This document shows, piece by piece, positions 42,001 to 54,050 of a stretch of 64,000 nucleotides of DNA. Positions within the stretch are counted from its first letter, which is position 1. Each line of letters opens with the position of its first letter. Position numbers and translations under genes: made by a program. The stretch covers positions 29,855,310 through 29,919,309 of the forward strand of contig NC_068352.1 of assembly GCF_014633365.1 (NCBI RefSeq), given 5' to 3'. Under the pieces are notes generated by a model that searched no databases, was not told where the DNA came from, and saw nothing but the letters and a program-made list of their open reading frames with translations. The stretch comes from Diospyros lotus. Lineage: Eukaryota > Streptophyta > Magnoliopsida > Ericales > Ebenaceae.

Positions 42001-45000
42001 GCTTGTATGATGTCGTATGTCATTTGAAGGTGGTAGTCTCCACAAAGAGCCCAAAATCAGATAAGCAATATGTATGGGAAGGAGAGGTTAATTCTAGCTC
42101 CTATGTCATTCGTGAGGAGACTGATCCTGAGAAGATCATTCCAAGAGGGACTCGTCTAACCCTTTATCTAAAGGTTTTTTCTTTTTTTAAGGAAATAAAA
42201 TTGAAGATTTTTCTTATATGTTTTGTGAATATCGAATGTAACTCTGACGTTTGTTGCATATTTTTTGCATGACCAGCAAGATGATAAAGGTTTTGCACAT
42301 CCAGAAAGGATTCAGAAGCTTGTGAAAAATTATTCACAGTTTGTTTCATTCCCAATATACACTTGGCAGGAGAAGGGTTACACTAAAGAGGTATGTGCGT
42401 GCATCTATTTTATGAGCTGGCTGTGGCTATTTTTGGGGTGATACAAATATAAAATACAATTGGTCCTGCTTATGTGCAGTGCCATTTGTGTTTTTGCCTT
42501 CTGCTTTCCTAATATTCGACCCTATATTAGGTTGAGGTTGATGAGGATCCAGCTGAAGCCAAGAAGGAGGATGAACAAGATGAGAAAACTGAGGTCATTC
42601 TGTGCCTTTTTTTAAGAACTGAATTCTCATTGTAATATGTTTCATTCTGTCTGTTGGTTCTTAGATTTCACTTCCAACACTTTTTGGTTATTTTATTTTG
42701 AACAGAAGAAGAAGAAAACTAAGACAGTTGTTGAGAAGTACTGGGATTGGGAACTCACTAATGAGACACAACCCATATGGGTGAGAATACTAAAATGGTC
42801 ATCTTTGTTGCTTATTGAGTTTTGTGCTACCATCCTCAAGAATGTCTAGTTATTACTTATTATTATTATTATTGTTTTTTGTGTATGCAGCTTCGGAACA
42901 CTAAGGAAGTCACCACAGAGGAATACAATGAGTTCTACAAGAAGACTTTCAATGAATACTTGGACCCTTTAGCATCTTCGCACTTCACAACTGAGGTGAT
43001 ACTGATTGTCTTACAGCTTAAAGAAACTCCAGTTGATTGAATATTTTTTATTTCAGTGATGAACCATCACATCGATAGCTGGTTCTGAGTTGTCTATTGA
43101 TAAATCTAAATAGATATCATAGCAATAAGACCAATGAAATTATGTGAATTCTATCAATAACCACTGATTTCATTTGTAGGGTGAGGTGGAGTTCAGGTCC
43201 ATACTATATGTGCCATCTGTTGCTCCAATGGGAAAAGATGAAATAGTTAATCCCAAGACAAAGAATATAAGGCTTTACGTGAAACGCGTGTTCATTTCTG
43301 ATGATTTTGATGGTGAATTGGTAAGACTTGTGCAACTCTGTGTGAGTGAATGGAATGGGCTTCAGATTTAGGCTAATTAATGGGCATCATTTTTCTCTTG
43401 GTGAAATTGTGAAATAGTTTCCACGATACTTGAGCTTCATTAAAGGTGTTGTCGACTCCAATGATCTTCCCCTCAATGTGTCACGGGAAATTCTTCAAGA
43501 AAGTCGTATTGTAAGTATGCCCAAGTGGGGTATAATTGGTGATATTTGTTTCTGATGGTTCTAATTGTGTGTGTAATTCTGAAACCTGTTCTTTGTCAAC
43601 TTTAAAGGTACGCATTATGAGGAAGCGTTTGGTTCGAAAGGCTTTTGACATGATTCTAGGCATATCCTTGAGTGAGAACAGAGATGTATGTCGTTGTGTC
43701 TTAAATTTCTATGATGTTTGCATTTTCTTTAAAGAATATTCTTTTGTATTTTGTTGTTATGAATTCCCTCTAGTCCATTTATTATCTCCCTCATCCCTTT
43801 AATCTTTTGGTTTGTTGATCAAGTTCCCTTCGTATACTACAGGATTATGAAAAATTCTGGGAGAACTTTGGTAAACACATAAAATTGGGTTGCATTGAAG
43901 ATCGTGAAAACCACAAGCGTCTTGCTCCATTGCTTAGGTTCTTCTCCTCACAAAGTGAGCAAGAGATGATCAGCTTGGACGAGTACGTTGAGAACATGAA
44001 GCCTGATCAGAAGGATATTTATTTTATTGCTGCTGACAGTGTGACAAGCGCCAAGAACACGCCTTTCTTGGAGAGACTTCTTGAGAAAGACCTTGAGGTA
44101 TGTGCTTGTCTCTCAAAATAACATGAAGCTGTCAGTTACTAGTGACTAAAAAATGGAAAAGCAATTTTTAGATGTTTTGTTATCCTCTTGTTTTTATAAG
44201 CCTCTCTTGAATTTTTTCCCCCTTTTTGGTGTGCTGCAGGTGCTGTTCTTGGTTGATCCCATTGATGAGGTGGCGATACAGAATCTGAAATCATATAAAG
44301 AAAAAAATTTTGTTGACATTAGCAAGGAAGACCTCGATCTAGGTTAGCTTTCTCAGAGTTACTTAGATTTTGAACTTCTAGTTCAAAGGAAGGTGATAAA
44401 GCCTGCTTGTTTTTTTACAGCTTATGAATTTGTTATTACTGGCATTATTGTTCTTGAGGACTACATTTTATTAGATCTGTCATTCCGTAAGTAAAGTTGG
44501 CAAAACATGTTAGGGAGTTGACGATGCCAGATGTGTTGGTGATAATGAGAAAAAGAGTGCAATGGTTGGTTGGGCCATAGTCTAGTTTCAGTTGTCACTA
44601 AGTTCAAGTAGTGACTTCTGTAGGTGAAGCCCATTAATATTTATTTATGTAATTTGGGCTGCAAGCATTTAGTTACCTGACATCAAAATTCAGTCAGTTT
44701 AGTATATGCCCTTGTGTAGCTTGGGCTATCATTGTTTACTTGTTAGATGGAATCACAATTTATTCAGTTTACTCTGTGCCCTTTTATGTGATTTGTTACC
44801 TGCTCATCATGAACTGAAAATTATTGCAGGTGATAAGAATGAGGAGAAGGATAAGGAGATGAAGCAGGAGTTCGGCCAAACATGTGACTGGATTAAGAAA
44901 AGATTAGGTGACAAAGTTGCCAGTGTCCAAATCTCAAACCGCCTTAGTGCATCACCTTGTGTTCTTGTATCCGCAAAGTTTGGTTGGTCTGCCAATATGG

Positions 45001-46167
45001 AGAGGTAAAATCTCTGATTCATGCTTTAGCATGTGATGCAGTTTTAAAGGTAGAGTTTGACAGTCTTAACTTAGAATTGATCTCTTGCAGGCTGATGAAA
45101 TCTCAAGCAGTTGGCGATACCTCCAGCCTGGAGTTTATGAGAGGCAGGAGGGTGTTTGAGATCAATCCCCAGCACCCAATCATTCAAACCTTGAATGTAT
45201 GATGATTTGTCCAATAGATGGAGAATTTATGCCCATTCTTTTACAAATTTAACTCCAGCTAACTGTGAGCATCTCTCTCATTTCTTTTGGTGAATGGAGC
45301 AGGAGGTGAGCAATAGTAGTCCAAATGATGAAGAATCTTTGAGAGCTATTGATCTTTTGTATGATACAGCCTTAATTTCTAGCGGTTTCACTGTAAGTAA
45401 CTTTTTCTCTCTCTTTTGCATTATTTGTTTATGGTTTTTGGTTTTTAGATGATCAGAAATGACTTTCATTGTGTAACCTATATCTGGCTTGCATAGAAAA
45501 AGAGGTCGCTTGAGGTCTCCTCTTTCATAAATAATATAAATTGAGGGGAACTGATACTTCCAAGGATGCATTTGTATCAAAAGTAGTCATTTTTTTTTTT
45601 TTTTTCTTTTTGCAACACTCATTTACAGTAGGAATTGCTTGGAACTAGTTAAAATGAAACTACCCGGCTATTACTGGTTTCTTAGGTACTGTACATCTGC
45701 TTCCAGATTCACATTTCCGACTTAAAACTTGTCAGATCAACACCACCTCACTTAACGTTATTAAGCGTTGATATGTTGCCTCCTCAATTATGAAACGCGC
45801 TTGCTTTGTGTGGGAAGAACACTTTCAAGTGAAAATTAGGCATGATTTTTGTCTGTGGCTCACGTGAGTTTCAGGTGATAAATCAGTTAAAATTCAGTGT
45901 AACTGAGCTCACGCCACGCAGTTGGATTAATGCTTGTAATTGGATTATTGTTGTGTGCGGATTTTAATGTTGATGCTTTGTTTCACGCAGCCTGAAAACC
46001 CGGCACAACTTGGTGGGAAGATCTATGAGATGATGGGGACAGCTCTATCAGTCAAATGGGGAGCGCCAGCAGTTGAGTACCAGCAGCCTGCAACCGGACC
46101 GGCGCACAATGCAGAACCGCTAGAGGCCGAGGTGGTGGAACCAGTTGAAGCCGGTCGTCAGAAATAA
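39033..46167 (+). CDS. HSP90-6: Organellar HSP90 chaperone (HSP90-6/Hsp89.1 type), 799 aa, 20 exons
   Basis: Exons: 39033-39149, 39963-40148, 40233-40306, 41417-41542, 41623-41716, 41847-41930, 42030-42173, 42277-42390, 42531-42593, 42706-42780, 42891-42995, 43180-43320, 43418-43510, 43608-43685, 43843-44097, 44240-44342, 44830-45004, 45091-45196, 45303-45392, 45991-46167. They sum to 2,400 nt with continuous phase. The product is an ATP-dependent chaperone. Residues 1 to about 90 form an Arg/Ser-rich organellar presequence ([20 protein letters not shown]). The ATP-binding domain has catalytic Glu123 and Asn127 ([15 protein letters not shown]), DSGIGMT (169-175) and lid glycines GQFGVG (212-217). 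An acidic then Lys-rich linker (about 314-345) precedes the middle domain, with catalytic Arg464 in [12 protein letters not shown]. The C-terminus lacks the cytosolic MEEVD and ER KDEL tails, consistent with mitochondrial localisation. Intron 3 uses a GC donor. Confidence 0.96.
41097..41300. repeat. Possible SINE-like segment in HSP90 intron 3
   Basis: The sequence TGGTAGCACAGCAG resembles an RNA polymerase III A box. About 40 bp later AGCGTTTGAACTT weakly resembles a B box. No poly-A end or target-site duplication was recognised, so the assignment is weak. Confidence 0.2.
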
Positions 46168-46490
46168 GAAGCGCCGGAATTTTTGGATTTTCATGTCATT
46201 AATATACAAAAGAATAGGTAATAGATTCAGTAGGGACAAAGAGAGAGCTAGGATGGAGCAAACTCAGCTGATGCAGGGGAAAACTTTTGATCCTTCTATA
46301 TATAGGCCTGTTTGACTTCAAATCGATTAAACCCAATGAGAGCGTTTGCCGACAGTTTTGTCTAAACATCTATTGGGCCTTGTGTCTTTCAACTTATTTA
46401 TGTTTTCTTCTTGTTAAAACTGAAATGAGCTTCAAACAAGAATATAGAGTACCCTGCACTGGATTGTCAAGGTCTAAACTATAAATTCTA

Positions 46491-46501
46491 TTTTTTTTTT
46501 T

Positions 46502-46532
<31 letters not shown>

Positions 46533-46535
46533 GGG
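46491..46535. repeat. Poly-T/poly-G composite tract (T21 G24)
   Basis: Twenty-one T (46491-46511) are followed directly by 24 G (46512-46535). It starts 324 bp after the HSP90 stop codon. On the opposite strand it reads poly-C then poly-A, the same arrangement as the tracts at 11971 and 12366. Confidence 0.9.
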
Positions 46536-47039
46536 TGTTGGGGTTTAGATAAACAAGAAACCTAAGCATAACGGGCACCAAAGAAGCTGCCAGGACGTGG
46601 AAAACACTTGGTTTGCAATGTTTTCACTTGTCAGGTTATTTGCGGGTTCGAAAACTGAACTCCTATTACGGAGAGTAATATAACTTCAGAATTTTGTTAA
46701 ATTCATAATTTACTTGGATCTGAAGGACAGAGTGAGTGGTATCATCAATATTGATTAGAAACCTTTCACGTCTCATGGCATCGACATTGATAGTTTATCG
46801 TTGTTTCTTATATGACAATATATGTATATATATATATATATGCATATATATAATTGGTTAGAAACAATGGTTTGGTTGTAATTTTCTTAGACGATGGCAT
46901 TTAGTGTGAAATGGTAATAGTTTGAGGGCTTGCCCGTAATTAACCTAAATTGAAAACAAAAAGCGGCCAACCGGGGTGTCATTTCCCTAGGGGTCTTTCA
47001 CTTTCACTTTTGCATTCGTCGTCAATGTTACACAGAAAT

Positions 47040-47185
47040 AAAAATGAGAAACAATTTCAATAGAAAACGAAAATGCAGAAACGAACATTCTTCTAAAAAA
47101 ATAAGCATAAATAGAGTTTAAAACGGGAATGAAAAATGTTTTGAAAACGAAAAAACGGTTCATATGAGACGTTTCCGTGTAATAG
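47040..47185. repeat. Dispersed repeat, copy 1
   Basis: It is homologous to 50296-50450 in the same orientation. The shared core is 'acattcttctaaaaaaataagcataaatag' (47085-47114), followed by 'aaacggga' and 'gtttt/cattttgaaaa'. Confidence 0.8.
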
Positions 47186-47414
47186 GCCGTCGTCTTATAT
47201 TGTCTATAAGGACCATGTTATAAGTACAATATTATATATATTTTGAATTATACAATGCATTCTAAATGACAAAAATATTCTTCGTACCTCATCGCCTCGT
47301 CTCATTGTGCCTGAGTGCCTTACCGTCTTAAGTGAGATATATTTTAGTCATGCGTCTCACTGTCTCACGTCACTTCACCACCTCACCTCACTGTCTTAGA
47401 TAAAGAACATTTTA

Positions 47415-47520
47415 GACATTTTAACATCACTATATAACTCAAAATATACCAATAAAATTTTCTCATCTGCAATAAACATTTTAACATCATTGATTAACCA
47501 ACAACATTTTCTCGTCTGCA
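47415..47520. repeat. Tandem duplication of about 55 bp
   Basis: The two units run 'acattttaacatca...ttttctcRtctgca', at about 47415-47471 and 47475-47520. Confidence 0.7.
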
Positions 47521-47590
47521 TTCGTAGGGATTTTGCCTGAGCAAAGAGTCCTTTCTGTACATGCTCATACCTATTTATATATATCAGAGA

Positions 47591-47616
47591 TGTTATGTTG
47601 TCCGGGCAACATAACA
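47591..47616. repeat. Perfect 10-bp hairpin in a GC-rich patch
   Basis: TGTTATGTTG, the loop TCCGGG and CAACATAACA are followed by a GC-rich stretch with CCCGCG, GGGCCCGG and GCGGGCCC to about 47645. This patch is unlike the AT-rich surroundings and may be part of a small DNA element. Confidence 0.7.
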
Positions 47617-48694
47617 GTTGCCCGCGTGGGCCCGGCAGCGGGCCCCCTTCACAATCAGCTCCATGCAAGCTCGCGTCAGCACTCATATATATATATATAT
47701 ATGTGTATGAATGCATTTACAACATCTTGTTTGTTTTCGTTTTCTGCGAAAATGGACGTGAAGGAAAGAGAACTTCGAATCTTGTCAGCTATATATTTCT
47801 GTTCCATAAATGAAACAGAAAGACTGAAGAGACACTTAATTTGAATTTTGAGTCACTTTTGAGATTTATTTCAAACTATTTTCCTTCTCGATGGATGGGA
47901 GAATCGAAATGAAGGTACGCTATCTAATGTTAATGATCTTTTCTGTATTTTCTCCGCAACCAAACGGAGCGATATCTTGTTCTGTTCCTGTGTGCCTGTG
48001 ACTCGGCTTTGCTTGTTTATCAGCGAAAGCCGCTTTTAAACTGTTCGCATTTTTGCCTTGTTCTTGATGTGTTTTAGGGTTTCTGTGGCTTATTGAGTTA
48101 TGGATGCGTATTCGATTGATATCTTTCTGTTAAGTGTTCATTTTGGATTACTTCTTCCATGGAATGCACAAAGCTTTTCCAATCTTGCTTCTGATTGGAA
48201 ATCTATGTATAACTTTCTGTTTCTATCTCAAGAAGATTATGAAGAAAACATTTTCTTTTCCCCTTATCCTCGTGATCTTGTTGATTATGATTCTCAATAC
48301 AAAAGATAAGTCAATAATATAATTTAGAATTAAACTTCAAATTTGGAAAGAGAGATAAACTAAGCTTAACCCGATTCTCTCTAGAATACTAGTTAGATTT
48401 TAATTCATTAACGTATCTTGGCATGGAACATCTATTTTAGATATATCTTGGGATGGTCACTCTTGTGTGGCTCCTGATGCTCATACTCTCGATTACGTCA
48501 AGAGAGGTAAATTGTAAGTTGGGCCTTTAGTCCTTGCGTAGGGCGATGATCAAACTCGCAATCCACTAAATTAACACCGACATTTTGCTCATCTGACTGC
48601 TTGACCTATATTCTGGGGCTATTTTAGAGATATTTTGATTTAGGTATCAATGATGTATGAAATATTTTATGATCTTAGCAATCTAATAAAACTA

Positions 48695-49584
48695 AGGCTT
48701 AATACATACGATGGTTCTTTAATAATTAAAAAATATAACGTTTGGTCCTTAATATGCAAAATATCAATATTCGATATCTTAATTATTAATTAAAAATTAT
48801 TACTTTAAGTTCTTACTATTACTAAGAGTAAATGAAATCGTTATGGAAACATAACGATTAATATATAAACATAATGATTAAGTTTTGCATACCATGTCAT
48901 GGAAACATATTAGACTAAATTTAATATATAAATATGACAATTGGTTCCTGATATAAAAAAAAAATCTAAATTTTGTAAAAACTTTAAAATTTCATTAAAA
49001 AACCCAAAAAAATTTAAAAAAATACCAAATTTCATAGAAAGGCTTAATGGAAACTGTGATAACAAAAATTTAATGATAAACAATAAAAAAAAATTTGAAT
49101 TCGTAAATCTTGCTCACAAACTGTCAAATAAAGTCTTAAACAAGAAATGGCAAAATAAACTCGATTGATTTTTTTTTGAATATTTTTAGGTTTTTTATAA
49201 AAAATTTAAGTCTTTTTATGAAATTTAGGTCTTTTATTTTTAATATTTTTAGATTTTTTATGAAAAAATTATTTCTATGAAATTTAGGTTTTTTTATATC
49301 AAATTTTGTCCCCCTTTTTTTTTAATCAAGGCTTAAATATCAATTTTTTTAATTATTAAGAGATCAAATATCATATTTATATATTAGACCTAATCTGATG
49401 TGCCTCATTAATATAGTGTTCACTCATGGAAATGGGAGCATTCATACATGTACTAACGTTCTTATGATAAGGATTTAAAGCAATAATTTCTAATAATTAA
49501 AATGCTGAATCTTAACGTTTTATGCATTAAAAATTAAACGTCATATTTTTAAATTATTGAATAGCTGCCATATGTATTAAGCCT
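48695..49584. mobile_element. Non-autonomous DNA element with long terminal inverted repeats (890 bp)
   Basis: The left end AGGCTTAATACATA..., with conserved blocks such as AAAAATATAACGTTT and TTTTAATTATTA..., aligns with the reverse complement of the right end over roughly 110 bp. Flanking 9-mers ATAAAACTA and AAAAGGCTA match at 6 of 9 positions, weakly suggesting a Mutator-type duplication. The interior is AT-rich and non-coding. Confidence 0.6.
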
Positions 49585-49639
49585 AAAAGGCTAAAACTCA
49601 ACATTGATTGATAGTTATTAAGGCCTTATTTTATTTATT

Positions 49640-49887
49640 ATTTTCATATCGTTTTCAATTTTTTAAAATAGTAAAAAAGTATTTATTTTTATATTTTTAA
49701 AAATAAAAAAAATTATAAAGAAAACTCAAAATAACAAAAATTTGTTTTAGTTATTTTTATCATAAATATGCTCAAAATTTTCAAAACGCAAAAAATGTTA
49801 CAAATAAAAAAAACATGTTTTCAGTAATTTTAAAACAAAAATTCAAAACACAAAATTAAAAATAAATTTAAAAATCAAAATTAAAAG
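49640..49887. mobile_element. Short Harbinger-family MITE, about 250 bp
   Basis: The left half matches the inverted right end of the large Harbinger element (including 'tatttttatattttt' and 'ttataaagaaaactcaaaa'). The right half matches the inverted left end ('aaattcaaaacacaaaatt' type). It is probably the smallest deletion derivative of that family. Its boundaries are approximate. Confidence 0.5.
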
Positions 49888-50295
49888 ATTGAAAGTTTCT
49901 CATATGCATCAATACATTTTTTTTTCTCATATGAACTACCATAATCATATTTAATTAATTTTATTTCTTTTCCTGACTTGACAAGGTAAGTTCGAATTTC
50001 AAGAATACTAGTTTATAGAAAGTGTAAATCTAGCACCTCTTCCTATCTATTAATTAAGTTCAATGGGATTAGCTCTGCTCTAACTTTCTTTTACTACACT
50101 TAGGGGTCATTCATGAACCCACAATATCCCTATTAAATCTCAATTACAGTAATCATCGTAGTATGACGATGGTGAACCACTAGCCATCATAAGAGTAGAG
50201 AGAAATGATTTACATATTTGTGTCAATGTTTTTGAACACAAATGGCTTACAAATTTAGAAGAGTTTATGTAACATAGTCTCAGCCTATGTTGCAT

Positions 50296-50450
50296 GAAAA
50301 CGAAAAGGGAAAACGTTTTCGATAAGAAACGAAAATGTGAAAATGGACATTCTTCTAAAAAAATAAGCATAAATAGGGTTCGAAACGGGAATAAAAAGCA
50401 TTTTGAAAATGAAAAAATGACTCCTATGAGGTATCTTCGTGCAATATAAG
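50296..50450. repeat. Dispersed repeat, copy 2
   Basis: Homologous to 47040-47185 in direct orientation, 3.25 kb away. Confidence 0.8.
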
Positions 50451-51644
50451 TCTCTGCTACCTCACATGAATTTTTTTTTTTCTTTAATTTGGTTCTTTAG
50501 GTCATATTCAACGATCTCATTTTCATTACTTGTTTATGTTAATTATCATTTGTCAAATGATTAGGAAAAGATTCTGTTCTGCTCGTTTGACAGTTATTCT
50601 GTACTCTTCCTATGCCCAAAGATAAAATATAACCGAGTTAAGAGACTGTTAAAACATTGTTTAGACAATTATCAAATTGTATGACTTTCAGTTGGATGCA
50701 TCCATCAAGATTGTACTTCAAAATCTGCCCACATTGTATCCGACAAGAAAACACAGCATCAAATCCTTTTCAACGGTGAAGATAACTCCAAGATCTTATT
50801 CTTGACCTGAAACTATGGATCAATGCCTTGTGGGGAGAGTGGCTAAAAGGAAACAGGTATATACTATAAGAGATAAAAGATGTGAAAAATGTGGCAAAAT
50901 AGTGTTAGATATGATATGAATTATAAAAGTTTTATCGTAAAAAGTAGATAGAATTTCTTAATGGATTATTATTATTACTTAATTATAACAATTAAATTTA
51001 TTTGTCTTAAAAAATAATTCAAACAGAGTTAAAAATTCAAGGACACTGTAGGAAAGACAATAGGTGTCGTGCTCAATCCGCCATCCAAGAGAGCCAAGAG
51101 GACACTAGGAGTCTTCGAGTAGCTTCTAGGAGTCTGTGAGGGCCTTGCTTCATGGAGAGTCTTCGGATGGCTAGTCTTTCACAAGATCTCCAGATGGATC
51201 TCTGAAAGGGTCGACAACACAAAGACAATTAGAAAGTATACGGGGATTTTTCCCATAGAGGCCCTTCAATACCTAAGTTAGACAATAATGTTTTGAAGTA
51301 TGAGTATAAATGTATGTATGCTTTGGATGGGAGTCTTTCGATGGGTTGTCTCTCAAAAGGTCTTGTGTGGTTCAAGGTCTAAGTCTTCGGGTCTAGAGTT
51401 TGTGTGAGAGAGAGAGGTCTTAAAGGATCCAAAAAGATTTGTTTGTTGTGGAATGGACAAGTATTTATAGGCACTTGGTGGTGAGGTTCACGTGACACGT
51501 TGCATGTAGATGTAAGTCTCTCGACTTTTTCCGGGAAGATGCATTGGATGAGGTCGAAGGTTTGTAAGTATTTTTAGGGTTGAAGTCCCCTGATGAGTAT
51601 TTTCTGGATGGCTCTGAAGACTCTTCAGAGTCATATGATGGGTT

Positions 51645-52961
51645 TGTTGAGCCAAGTTGCTCTAATCAACCTATTATGTATTTTAATGTTTAACAAAACA
51701 TAATTTTAATAAAACTATTTTTAGTATGTTTAAAACCCCTAATGGATTTTTGATACTTGTTAAGTATTATAGTATTTTGTGTATCAAAACGAACTAATAA
51801 ATGCTATTTGATTCTAAGTAGAATATTAGCACACTATAAGTGAACATATAAGAAATGTTTTCCTTTTGAAAAACTAACCCTCGGTATTTTCATAACTAGT
51901 ATTCATTATTGTGAAAATGAATTTTAGTGAATTTATGCTATGTATTGTATTATCAAAGCAAATCTTATTTTTCTGAAATCTGGACTGAGAGTCAACTCCC
52001 GGTGAGGGACAGTTGACTGTAAGTCAAAATGGCAGTCGACTGTGAATGTGTATCAGTCGATATAGCCGAGTCTTGTTTATGCAGAGTCGAGGTAGTCGAG
52101 AGTGGGTTTTGGCCAGTCGACTGTAGGCCAATGAGAGTCGACTACCTGTGAAAAAGTCGACTGTGAGTTGAGCGAGAGTCGACTGTGAGTGTCGCGGAGT
52201 CGACTGTCAGTTAGAGCAGTCGACTGCCAGACTCCAACGGTCGGATTTTTGAAGTCGTTGCAGGTCATTTTAGGAGCCTCAATATAAATATCAAAAGGAG
52301 AAATCTTGAGAAGGCTAATGCTCTACCATTTCCTATCTTCCTAAAACACACTCAAGCTTTCAAGCACTCAATCAAAGCAATCAAGGCCCAAGGAGCTTCA
52401 AAGATCTATCCATTGGAGCCTCAAGGCAAAGAACAAGTTTTCTTCTTATTGGTAACTTGTATCATTTCATTTTTCCTTGTATATTGATCTTGTATTGATA
52501 TCCATTGTAGTCCAAGTGTATTGGACATAAGATTGATTTATTTGTATTAGATTGTGGATTGTGAGTGGCATCCTAGAGCTCAAGTAATCTAGGTGTATTA
52601 TTGTGTTGTATTAGTTTTCGGGGTGAGCTAAGGGAAAACCTCGGGGTGTATAAGTTTGCTAGGTGTTCTTGTGTGGAAACCTAGTGGTGGTTTTAGTGGA
52701 ACCTCAAGTGTCGGTTTGACCTTAAGAGAGTGGAGTATGTGTTGGATACACTGAACCACTATATATCTTGTGTTTATATTGTGGTTGTTTATGTATTTAT
52801 ATTGCTATCATTTCCAAACAACATATATATTTATAATAAGTGTATTTTGTGTATAAGAAAATCTCAAGAGTTTTAAAAAGAGAAGAATCAATTTAATAAG
52901 TTTTTAATCACTCAATTCATCCCCCTCTTAAGTGGCCATTGTGTGTGTCAAGGGACCAACA
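51645..52961 (+). mobile_element. Copia-like solo LTR (1,317 bp)
   Basis: It starts TGTTGAGCC and ends AAGGGACCAACA. Flanks GGGTT (51640-51644) and GGATT (52962-52966) form a target-site duplication with one mismatch. A TATA-like 'caatataaatatc' lies near 52280. The end 'ccccctcttaagtggccatt...' is common in plant copia (SIRE/Tork-like) LTRs, from general memory. It is inserted in repeat R. Confidence 0.75.
51988..52250. repeat. Array of GTCGAC-centred motifs inside the solo LTR
   Basis: The motif AGTCGACTGTGAG and variants recur irregularly, with at least seven GTCGAC palindromes between about 52026 and 52233 and diverged copies on the left (AGTTGACTG). The spacing varies from about 20 to 70 bp. 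It sits upstream of the LTR TATA-like element, in the usual position of LTR enhancers. Confidence 0.8.
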
Positions 52962-53364
52962 GGATTGGGCTCAGAAGACTCTTTAGGGCCACCAAGTCTT
53001 CAACCTATTTGAAATATTTTTGTGAATATTTTGAGATTATTGACTTTGATTTTTTTTAGGGCACCCCACGATTATAATTCAAATAGTTAATTTTACATAA
53101 TAAGATAAAAGTTTGATATGTTGTTATTATATATCTTTATCCTTGAAAATATACTTGAGTATATCAGCAAAACTTGTCAGTAATTAGCAATTGTTACAAG
53201 AAAGAATATTTTTGGCTCGTATGTTGTAATTCTAATTTTTTTTTTTTTTATGATGAGAACTCACAGTCACTGCTCTTCGGATACACATTGTGTAAACTTT
53301 TGAGTGTATGGTGGCTTGCAAAATACATACCATACACAAAGTAGGCGAATCAAATGTTAAAGGG

Positions 53365-54050
53365 CGCGGGGGTTAACACGGTTAAAAATTATTTGACTGG
53401 GTAATGGTTTGATTTGGAAAAATTGAACATTATTTCAATGGGTAGAGTTTGGTTATGATTTTCATTAAATCCAAACCAAAACCTTAACCGAAATCTAACC
53501 GAATGTGTGGATAATCGAACCAAGCCGAACCGAATATGTATATTATAGATATTTATTTATTTAATATATTATATATACACATAATATACATTGACTAATG
53601 TATTTTTTTACAAGTATTTTAACTAATGCATTACAAATATATAAAATATTTAACATTTATAAAGTAATTAACAAATAAAAATAAAACTTAATGTTAAATT
53701 ATTTTATTTTTATCAATCAAATAATTATATCTAAGAAGTTTGAAGTTAATTTGTAATTTTATGCAAGAAAAAATGTAACTTCATTAGAGTATGTTTTTGT
53801 TTGTTGTGGAATTATCAAAATTTTTATGAATGCTATTTGCAAGAGTTTGGTTTTGTTTATTGGTATAGATCAAACTAAAAAAATTATGGTTAAAATTGAA
53901 ACCGAACCAAAATCGAATAGTTTGGTTATTGTTTTTAATTTTTAAAACTAATTGGTAATGATTTGGTTTTGGTTTTAATAGTTTAAGTTTGGTTTGATTA
54001 TAATTTTGGCAAAAATCAAAACCAAATCGAACCATTGCTAACCCTATTAG
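53365..54050. mobile_element. Probable hAT-like MITE rich in GGTTTGGTTT motifs
   Basis: The right end, inverted, reads AATAGGGTTAGCAATGGTTC, then GATTTGGTTTTG. The left end has GGGGGTTAACACGGTT and later GGTAATGGTTTGATTTGG, so the two ends are loosely inverted. The interior is AT-rich with many AACCGAACC and GGTTTGG words on both strands. Boundaries are approximate. Confidence 0.45.

Larger units (their letters stand above)
46536..48694. other. Repeat-rich intergenic region downstream of HSP90
   Basis: No supported gene. It contains a dispersed repeat (47040-47185), a tandem duplication (47415-47520) and a GC-rich hairpin (47591-47616), listed separately. The frame at 47750-47844 (MDVKERELRILSAIYF...) and the sequence to about 48310 look less repetitive and could be a gene remnant, but I cannot identify it. 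Confidence 0.4.
50978..53080. repeat. Dispersed repeat family R, copy 1, split by a solo LTR
   Basis: Segments 50978-51644 and about 52962-53080 together match 59375-60215 in order ('ggaaagacaatagg/ggaaagtcaatggg', 'gagtcttcgg', 'agtttgtgtg', 'agactctt...gtcttc'). The solo LTR at 51645-52961 interrupts it. The repeat has no recognised coding region and may be a non-autonomous retroelement or LTR of unknown family. Confidence 0.7.

Noticed and set aside
47533..47844. 103- and 72-codon overlapping frames
   Set aside because: They cross a hairpin, GC-rich patch and (TA)n tract. No codon or domain support.
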